This document shows positions 34,214 to 39,474 of a stretch of DNA of 39,474 nucleotides, in pieces. Location: positions 1 to 39,474 of the forward strand of contig JAFUFW010000068.1 in NCBI GenBank assembly GCA_017469685.1, written 5' to 3'. The translations under genes and the position numbers were made by a program. Position 1 is the first letter of the stretch. Every line of letters begins with the position of its first letter. This DNA comes from Bacteroidaceae bacterium (GTDB lineage: Bacteria > Bacteroidota > Bacteroidia > Bacteroidales > Bacteroidaceae). The notes below the pieces were generated by a model. That model was not told the origin of the DNA. It ran no database searches and worked only from the letters and a program-made list of their open reading frames with translations.

Positions 34214-35062
34214 TCAGCAAGCCTTGAAACTCATGTCGAGGCCCTTGACGCTGTGCGTCAGAGCTCCTACCGAGATGAAGTCTACACCACATTCAGCATA
34301 GTCGCGAAGGTTGTCAATTGTAATGCCACCGCTAGACTCCGTCTCGAAGCGGTGGTTGATCATTTCCACCGCCTTCTTCGTGTCAGCAGGGGTGAAGTTA
34401 TCAAGCATAATCCTGTCGACGCCTCCAATCTTCAGAACTTCGTCAAGCTCTCTGAAATTCCTGACCTCAATCTCAATCTTCAAGTCCTTGCCTTTCTCTT
34501 TGAGATACTCATGGCAGCGAGTGATAGCATTTCTGATGCCGCCGGCAAAATCAACATGGTTATCCTTTAGCAGAATCATGTCGAAAAGGCCAATCCTATG
34601 GTTCACCCCTCCACCTATCTTTACAGCCTCCTTCTCAAGCATGCGCATTCCAGGTGTCGTCTTGCGAGTGTCAAGGACGCGCGTGTCTGTGCCCTCAAGG
34701 CGTTCAACGTAGCGGTGGGTCATAGTGGCAATGCCAGACATACGCTGCATAATATTCAGCATTAGGCGCTCCGTCTGTAGCAAACTCTGCACGCGACCCG
34801 TAACAATCATCGCAATGTCGCCGGGCCGTACGTGAGAGCCGTCACCCATGAGCACCTCCACCTGCATCTCTGAGTCGAAGCGCTTGAACACCTGTTTTGC
34901 AACTTCCACACCCGCAAGGATACCCTCTTCCTTTATCAAAAGCCTGCTCCTGCCCATTGCATCAGCAGGGATACAGCACAACGTCGTGTGGTCACCATCG
35001 CCGATATCCTCGGCAAAGGCCAAATCAATCAATCTTTCGTTTAATTCGTCTACTGTAAGCAT
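34214..35062 (-). CDS. nadC: Nicotinate-nucleotide pyrophosphorylase (carboxylating)
   Basis: Quinolinate phosphoribosyltransferase of 282 residues, catalysing quinolinate plus PRPP to nicotinate mononucleotide in de novo NAD synthesis. I start it at ATG 35062 (MLTVDELNERLIDLAFAEDI) because the family begins there; the frame is open ten codons further with no conserved sequence. Key blocks are EDIGDGDHTT, QTERLMLNIMQRMSGIAT, the PRPP/quinolinate site DTRKTTPGMRMLEKEAV, GGGVNHRIGLFDMILLKDNH, IEVRNFRELDEV, DRIMLDNFTP and ISVGALTHSVKGLDMS. All active-site residues appear intact. nadA and nadB are not in the window. Confidence 0.96.
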   Translation of the reverse strand: MLTVDELNERLIDLAFAEDIGDGDHTTLCCIPADAMGRSRLLIKEEGILAGVEVAKQVFKRFDSEMQVEVLMGDGSHVRPGDIAMIVTGRVQSLLQTERLMLNIMQRMSGIATMTHRYVERLEGTDTRVLDTRKTTPGMRMLEKEAVKIGGGVNHRIGLFDMILLKDNHVDFAGGIRNAITRCHEYLKEKGKDLKIEIEVRNFRELDEVLKIGGVDRIMLDNFTPADTKKAVEMINHRFETESSGGITIDNLRDYAECGVDFISVGALTHSVKGLDMSFKAC

Positions 35063-35203
35063 AAATAAAAAATAAGTTATATTTAAATTCAACTTTATAC
35101 TTCAAACAGCGGTTTCATGATGACCTATTTCCATATTCAACATCAATAACCTATCAAACATGCCCGCTTCTGCCCCCGAAGAGCAAAGCCCCTCACTCAC
35201 ATC

Positions 35204-36448
35204 TCATTCAAACCTCATTACTCGCGCCGGATGAATTCGAGAAACCAAAAACGTCGGAACAGTCAGCGTCAGCACAGAGATAAGAATCGAAGTCACCACC
35301 ACTAATGCGATGAGAGGCCACGAGAAAGCAATAGGGACAGAGTCAATATAGTAAGTCGTCGCGTCCAAGCTTATCAACTTAAAATGATACTGGACAAAAG
35401 CCAAACCTAGGCCCAGGAATGAGCCCAAGGCCACACCTCGAACTACCAGTAGCAATGCAAAATGAAGGAATATACCGCGAAGCTGCCCGTCCGTGCTACC
35501 GACCGCCTTCATCACTGCAATGAAATTCGTCCGTTCCAATATGATAATAAGCAACCCTGACACCATCGTGAACAGACTCAGCACCAGCATCAGACCGAGG
35601 ATGACATAAACGTTCGTATCAATCAAATCCAACCATGTGAACAGACCTGGGTACAAATCCCAGATTGCCACCGTCGAATACCCCACACCATAATCATCGT
35701 TTAAATGGTTCCAGCGGTCAGCCAGCGCCGAGGCTATAACCTCCGTATCCTCAAAATCATCCAGAAACACCTCAACCCCCGAGCATTGATCACTCTCCCA
35801 TCCATTTAGACGCTGAGTTGTATACAAATCAGTGTACACCAGACGCTCGTCGAACTCCCTCAGGTGCGACTCATAAACCCCCACAACTGTAAATCGACGA
35901 GCCTTCACTCCTTCAGTAAAAAAATAAGCATACAGTCTCTCTCCAACACCCACCCTTAACTGGCTGCTCAAAGCCCTCGAAATCACAATCTCATTACTCC
36001 CACTATCATCCGAGAACCGAGGCAGGCGGCCACTTACTACACTCAAACTCAAAAACGTCGTGTCGAAAGACTCATCCATACCGCGAAGCACAACGCCCTT
36101 GAAAGAATCAGCAGTCTTCAGCATCCCGTTCTTCGTGCAAAAACGCTCAACGCGAGCCACACCATCCATCCCCAATATCTCCGTCAGCATAGCATCACTA
36201 AAAGAAACCGGCGAAGCCTCCGGACTTAACAAACTCTCATAGTTCACAATTTCAACGTTGCCGCCAAAGCCAACAACCTTACTGCGAATCTCACTCTTAA
36301 AGCCAAGCACTATACACACCGACAGAATCATCACCATTACACCAACAGCAACGCCACAAACAGCTATCCAAACAGCTGGGCGCGAAATACGCTTCCCCTC
36401 ATTCCTGAGAGAAAACAATCGAGTTGCTATCAGCGATGATAATGACAT
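35204..36448 (-). CDS. ABC transporter permease, LolC/LolE-like (FtsX family)
   Basis: A 414-residue inner-membrane permease. I start it at ATG 36448 (MSLSSLIATRLFSLRNEGKR); the preceding 15 in-frame codons look non-coding. It has one N-terminal helix (VWIAVCGVAVGVMVMILSVCIVLGF), a periplasmic domain of about 210 residues (VVLRGMDESFDTTF, EIVISRALSSQLRVGVGERL) and three C-terminal helices of the FtsX type (LGLMLVLSLFTMVSGLLIII, FALLLVVRGVALGSFLGLGL, ALVVVTSILISVLTLTVPTF). The design matches lipoprotein-releasing LolC/E-like permeases of Bacteroidetes, which work with a LolD-type ATPase encoded elsewhere. It lies 104 bases after the aminotransferase gene on the same strand. Confidence 0.85.
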   Translation of the reverse strand: MSLSSLIATRLFSLRNEGKRISRPAVWIAVCGVAVGVMVMILSVCIVLGFKSEIRSKVVGFGGNVEIVNYESLLSPEASPVSFSDAMLTEILGMDGVARVERFCTKNGMLKTADSFKGVVLRGMDESFDTTFLSLSVVSGRLPRFSDDSGSNEIVISRALSSQLRVGVGERLYAYFFTEGVKARRFTVVGVYESHLREFDERLVYTDLYTTQRLNGWESDQCSGVEVFLDDFEDTEVIASALADRWNHLNDDYGVGYSTVAIWDLYPGLFTWLDLIDTNVYVILGLMLVLSLFTMVSGLLIIILERTNFIAVMKAVGSTDGQLRGIFLHFALLLVVRGVALGSFLGLGLAFVQYHFKLISLDATTYYIDSVPIAFSWPLIALVVVTSILISVLTLTVPTFLVSRIHPARVMRFE

Positions 36449-36552
36449 TATTTTTTCCAAACTAAAAGAGTTAACAAACGCCCCCACACACATCCGCCTA
36501 ATGACGCTACAGATACCTCACGCCTGAAGAACAGAACACCTTGACATTCCAA

Positions 36553-37758
36553 CTATCCATGATCACTAAGAGCATTATACGCCTCCAGAGCCTTGCCAAG
36601 CACAACTAAAGCACGAGCCAAGTCCTCCTTCTTCAGAACGTATGCCAAGCGAACCTCGTCACGACCCAGACCAGAAGAAGTGTAGAAACCAGCAGCCGGG
36701 GCCATCATCACAGTCTCCCCCTCATACTCAAAATCACTCAGGCACCACGCACAAAACCTCTCAGCATCATCAACCGGCAAACGAGCAACCGTGTAAAACG
36801 CCCCCATCGGAATAGGACTGTACACACCCGGTATCCTGTTCAGACCGTCAATAAGACATTTCCTCCGCTCCACATACTCATCGTACACCTCACGAGCATA
36901 CTCCTCACCCGCGTCCAAACTCGCCTCAGCTATAATCTGACCAATAAGCGGAGGCGAAAGCCGAGCCTGACAAAACTTCATCACAGCACGCCGAACATCA
37001 GCATTCTTCGTAATCAGACACCCTATGCGAATCCCACACTCAGAATAACGTTTCGACACCGAGTCTATCAGAACAACATTCTCCTCTATACCCTCTAAGT
37101 GGCAAGCCGAAATATAAGGCGAACCAGTATAAATAAACTCCCTGTAAACCTCGTCAGAGAACAAGTACAAATCATAACGCTTCACTAAGTCACGGATCTC
37201 GTTCATCTCCCTACGAGTGTACAAATAACCCGTCGGATTGTTCGGGTTGCAAATCAATATTGCACGAGTACGCTCATTTATCAACTCCTCAAACTTCTCA
37301 ACCTTAGGCAGCGAAAAGCCCTCCTCTATCGTCGTCGTTACCGTGCGGATCACAGCACCAGCAGAAATAGCAAACGCCATATAATTAGCATAAGCAGGCT
37401 CTGGAACAATAATCTCATCACCAGGATTCAGGCACGAAAGAAAAGCAAACAACACAGCCTCCGAACCACCGCTCGTTACGATGATATCGTCTGCCGTAAC
37501 GTTGATGTTATATCTCCCATAGTAGTCTACAAGTCTCTCGCGATAGCTCCTGTAACCTTGCGACGGAGAATACTCCAGAATCGTGCGGTCGATACTGTGA
37601 ATGGCGTCCAAAGCAGCCTTCGGAGTAGGCAAATCCGGCTGGCCGATATTCAAGTGATACACTTTCACACCACGCTCCTTAGCAGCAGCAGCCAGTGGCG
37701 CCAATTTGCGTATCGGCGAGGCCGGCATCTCCAAACCTCTGATAGAAATTTTGGGCAT
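36553..37758 (-). CDS. Aspartate aminotransferase-like class I/II PLP enzyme
   Basis: A 401-residue fold-type I aminotransferase. It shows LNIGQPDLPTP, the PLP phosphate region SGGSEAV, NPNNPTG (171-177), SDEVYREF (from 201) with the PLP-contacting Asp and Tyr, the Schiff-base lysine Lys236 in DSVSKRYSECGIRIG, and the substrate-carboxylate arginine in DEVRLAYVL. Length and motifs fit Bacteroidetes aspartate/aromatic aminotransferases. The sequence does not fix the amino donor. It has its own full-consensus promoter and is probably followed by the LolC/E-like permease in the same transcript. Confidence 0.9.
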   Translation of the reverse strand: MPKISIRGLEMPASPIRKLAPLAAAAKERGVKVYHLNIGQPDLPTPKAALDAIHSIDRTILEYSPSQGYRSYRERLVDYYGRYNINVTADDIIVTSGGSEAVLFAFLSCLNPGDEIIVPEPAYANYMAFAISAGAVIRTVTTTIEEGFSLPKVEKFEELINERTRAILICNPNNPTGYLYTRREMNEIRDLVKRYDLYLFSDEVYREFIYTGSPYISACHLEGIEENVVLIDSVSKRYSECGIRIGCLITKNADVRRAVMKFCQARLSPPLIGQIIAEASLDAGEEYAREVYDEYVERRKCLIDGLNRIPGVYSPIPMGAFYTVARLPVDDAERFCAWCLSDFEYEGETVMMAPAAGFYTSSGLGRDEVRLAYVLKKEDLARALVVLGKALEAYNALSDHG

Positions 37759-37792
37759 ATCTATTATAGATTCATTATTTTAAAAAACGCTG

Positions 37793-37824
37793 CAAATTTA
37801 CGTTTTCCGCACGAAAATAGCAAA
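37793..37824 (-). promoter_or_regulatory. Promoter of the aminotransferase gene
   Basis: On the minus strand TTTG (37821-37824) is followed after 20 bases by TAAATTTG (37793-37800), an exact consensus match. The predicted leader is about 28 bases. Confidence 0.75.
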
Positions 37825-38125
37825 GAACGGGCTCAATAATCTTTCACAAACAACATATTTAATATATTTTTACCCACACTTTTTTGTTTTTCCATGAACT
37901 TAATTCTTTTTTGGGCACGGAGGCGCAGTTATTCTCTCGTGTAGGATTAGTCGAGAAGATATGGCATGTGAACGAGGAGCACTCACTTGCAGAACTCTTC
38001 CGATAACAAATGAAACTTTATGCATTTTAAGTAATTTTCACTATTCTTTTTTCAAAAACACTTGGCGAGTTCAAACTTTTTGGTTTATTTTGCGCTATGA
38101 TTGTTTAATTATAAATCATTTACCA
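37825..38125. other. AT-rich intergenic region between the aminotransferase gene and galM
   Basis: This divergent spacer must hold the galM promoter, but I find only imperfect matches such as TATGATTG at 38096-38103, without a proper -33 partner. A small hairpin (TCTCG/CGAGA, about 37935-37956) is present. No gene or RNA is recognised. The open frame from ATG 37961 into galM encodes no conserved residues. Confidence 0.4.
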
Positions 38126-39202
38126 ATGGAAGAAAGCAAGCTTTCAGGATTGAAACGTGAAGATTTTCAGTCTACTATCCAAGGAAAGCGGACCGACTTG
38201 TTCACGCTCGTAAACAAAAGTGGCAACGAAGTCTGCATCACTAATTACGGTGGCGCAATTGTCGCCATTATGGTTCCTGACCGCGACGGACGGATTGCTA
38301 ATGTCATTCAAGGACACGACACAATCCAGGGCGTCGTCGAGAGTCCGGAACCATTTTTGTCTACACTCATTGGCCGCTATGGTAACCGCATCTGTAAAGG
38401 CCATTTCACGCTCGATGCCAAGAACTACAGCCTTGCTATTAACAATGGCCCCAATCACCTGCATGGAGGCCCAACGGGCTATCACGCTCGCGTGTGGGAT
38501 TTTGAGCCGATAGACTCTCAGACCCTCAAGCTCCATTACTTCTCACCCGACGGCGAGGAAGGCTTCCCCGGCAACCTTGACATTAACGTCGTTTACCGTT
38601 GGACAAACGACAACGAATTAGTTATTGACTACGAGGCCACAACGGACAAGAAAACAATCATTAACCTCACCAGTCACGGCTTCTTCTCACTTGCTGGCAT
38701 CGCCAACCCTACGCCAGACATCATGGACCTCCAGTGCCAGATTAATGCCGACTTCTTTATACCCATCGACGACACAAGCATCCCGACAGGTGAAGTGCGC
38801 TCAGTCAAGGGCACACCTTTTGACTTCACTACTATGCGCGCCGTGGGTGAACTTATTGATGCTGACGACGAGCAGATACGCAACGGCGCTGGCTACGACC
38901 ACTGCTTTGTACTCAACAAGCACGAGGATGGCGAGCTATCCTTCGCAGCCAAAATCTTTGAGCCCAATAGTGGGCGTACGATGGAAGTTTACACCACAGA
39001 GCCAGGCGTACAGGTCTACACTGACAACTGGGCCACAGGCTACTCTGGCCAGCACGGAGCCACCTTCCCACGCCGCTCTGCCATCTGTTTCGAGGCGCAG
39101 CACTTCCCTGATACTCCCAACCGAGGCCACTTCCCCAGCGCTGTACTGCGTCCGGGGCAGAAGTACACGCAAACGACCATATATAAGTTCGGCGTCGAAT
39201 AA
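38126..39202 (+). CDS. galM: Aldose 1-epimerase (mutarotase)
   Basis: Galactose mutarotase of 358 residues, interconverting the alpha and beta anomers of glucose and galactose. I start it at ATG 38126 (MEESKLSGLKREDFQ). It shows ITNYGGAIVAIMVPDRDG, the substrate-binding FLSTLIGRYGNRI, NHLHGGPTGYHARVWD with the first catalytic His, NLTSHGFFSLAG with the second His (usually THPYFNL), GAGYDHCFVL, and the catalytic Glu in CFEAQHFPDTPN. All catalytic residues appear kept. There is no signal peptide, so it is cytoplasmic. A sugar MFS transporter follows after 53 bases; galM-transporter-galK is a familiar Bacteroides arrangement, and galK would be expected just past the window. Confidence 0.95.
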   Translation: MEESKLSGLKREDFQSTIQGKRTDLFTLVNKSGNEVCITNYGGAIVAIMVPDRDGRIANVIQGHDTIQGVVESPEPFLSTLIGRYGNRICKGHFTLDAKNYSLAINNGPNHLHGGPTGYHARVWDFEPIDSQTLKLHYFSPDGEEGFPGNLDINVVYRWTNDNELVIDYEATTDKKTIINLTSHGFFSLAGIANPTPDIMDLQCQINADFFIPIDDTSIPTGEVRSVKGTPFDFTTMRAVGELIDADDEQIRNGAGYDHCFVLNKHEDGELSFAAKIFEPNSGRTMEVYTTEPGVQVYTDNWATGYSGQHGATFPRRSAICFEAQHFPDTPNRGHFPSAVLRPGQKYTQTTIYKFGVE

Positions 39203-39255
39203 AACAATTATCTGTTATCTATTAAACATTTAAAACATAACAATCAATTTAACTT

Positions 39256-39474
39256 ATGAGTCAAGAAAAAAAACAATGGGGCGCAATCATTGTTATGATA
39301 GCCCTCTTTGCAATGATTGCTTTCGTGACGAACCTTTGTTCGCCAATGGGTGTCATCGTAAAGAACCAGTTCGGAACATCCAACTTCCTTGCCATGATTG
39401 GCAACTACGGCAACTTCATGGCTTATCTGGTGATGGGCTTCCCGGCAGGCATGATGATCCAAAAGTACGGCTAC
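39256..39474 (+). CDS. Sugar MFS transporter (glucose/galactose type), 5' part only
   Basis: The first 73 codons of a major-facilitator permease, cut by the window end. The start ATG 39256 gives MSQEKKQWGAIIVMIALFAM; helix 1 runs to about residue 28 (IAFVTNLCSPMGVIVKN), a short loop follows, and helix 2 contains NYGNFMAYLVMGFPAGMMIQ followed by KYGY. The pattern of a polar Asn in helix 1 and the GFPAG--QKYGY end of helix 2 resembles the FHS-family glucose/galactose/fucose symporters of Bacteroides. Placement directly after galM supports hexose uptake. About 350 residues are missing, so substrate cannot be judged. Confidence 0.85.
   Translation, partial: MSQEKKQWGAIIVMIALFAMIAFVTNLCSPMGVIVKNQFGTSNFLAMIGNYGNFMAYLVMGFPAGMMIQKYGY

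Noticed and set aside
37961-38125. 55-codon upstream extension of galM
   Set aside because: The extra residues are not a signal peptide and match nothing in the family; ATG 38126 gives the normal mutarotase start.

Overview
The window looks like a chromosomal segment of a Bacteroidales bacterium, most likely Prevotella-like (Prevotellaceae). The evidence is a complete Bat (Bacteroides aerotolerance) gene cluster, several Bacteroidetes-only families (DUF4468-like, DUF5686, HU domains fused to SPOR or LysM), and promoters of the Bacteroidetes type (TTTG, 19-20 bases, TAnnTTTG) at several gene starts. There are no Shine-Dalgarno-rich starts. I see no phage, insertion sequence, integrase or CRISPR array. 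This is mostly core-genome housekeeping DNA, and the unusual content lies in the intergenic repeats and in envelope-tethered DNA-binding proteins.

Layout. 1-4177 (minus): clpC (3' end outside the window) and htpG, two protein quality control ATPases, with an imperfect inverted repeat straddling the clpC promoter. 4178-4614: a long spacer holding a 22-bp-period palindromic array (element A) and a macA promoter. 4615-8564 (plus): a MacA-type adaptor lipoprotein, a MacB-type ATPase, a MacB-type permease and a DUF4468-like secreted protein. 8565-14697 (minus): addA and addB, the double-strand-break helicase-nuclease. 14824-16523 (plus): an HU-transmembrane-SPOR protein overlapping a zinc-ribbon/FHA protein.

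16616-31216 (minus) is one long run of co-directional genes. In transcription order these are ftsY, rimO, an HU protein, an HU-transmembrane-LysM protein, moxR, element B (a second copy of the palindromic array), a DUF58 gene, a DUF4381-like gene, batA, a fused batB-batC, batD, batE, a PAP2 phosphatase and a secreted endonuclease/exonuclease/phosphatase-family protein. 31217-31711 holds divergent ftsY and tRNA promoters followed by tRNA-Pro(UGG) and tRNA-Arg(UCU). 31712-37758 (minus) holds a DUF5686 outer-membrane protein, nadC, a LolC/E-like permease and an aspartate-type aminotransferase. 38126-39474 (plus) is the start of a galactose-use operon: galM and a sugar MFS transporter cut by the window end.

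Most notable points. (1) Elements A and B, 22 kb apart, share a 14-bp palindrome AACCCTTAAGGGTT repeated every 22 bp, degenerate end units that stay in phase, and homologous flank and spacer sequence. They look like two copies of one oriented dispersed element, and one copy sits inside the moxR-bat gene run. (2) Two unlinked genes each join a cytoplasmic HU-type domain through one membrane span to a peptidoglycan-binding domain (SPOR or LysM), which suggests nucleoid-to-cell-wall tethering. (3) BatB and BatC are fused, with what looks like the old BatC signal peptide kept at the junction. Functions come from recognising protein families by eye; no database search was run.
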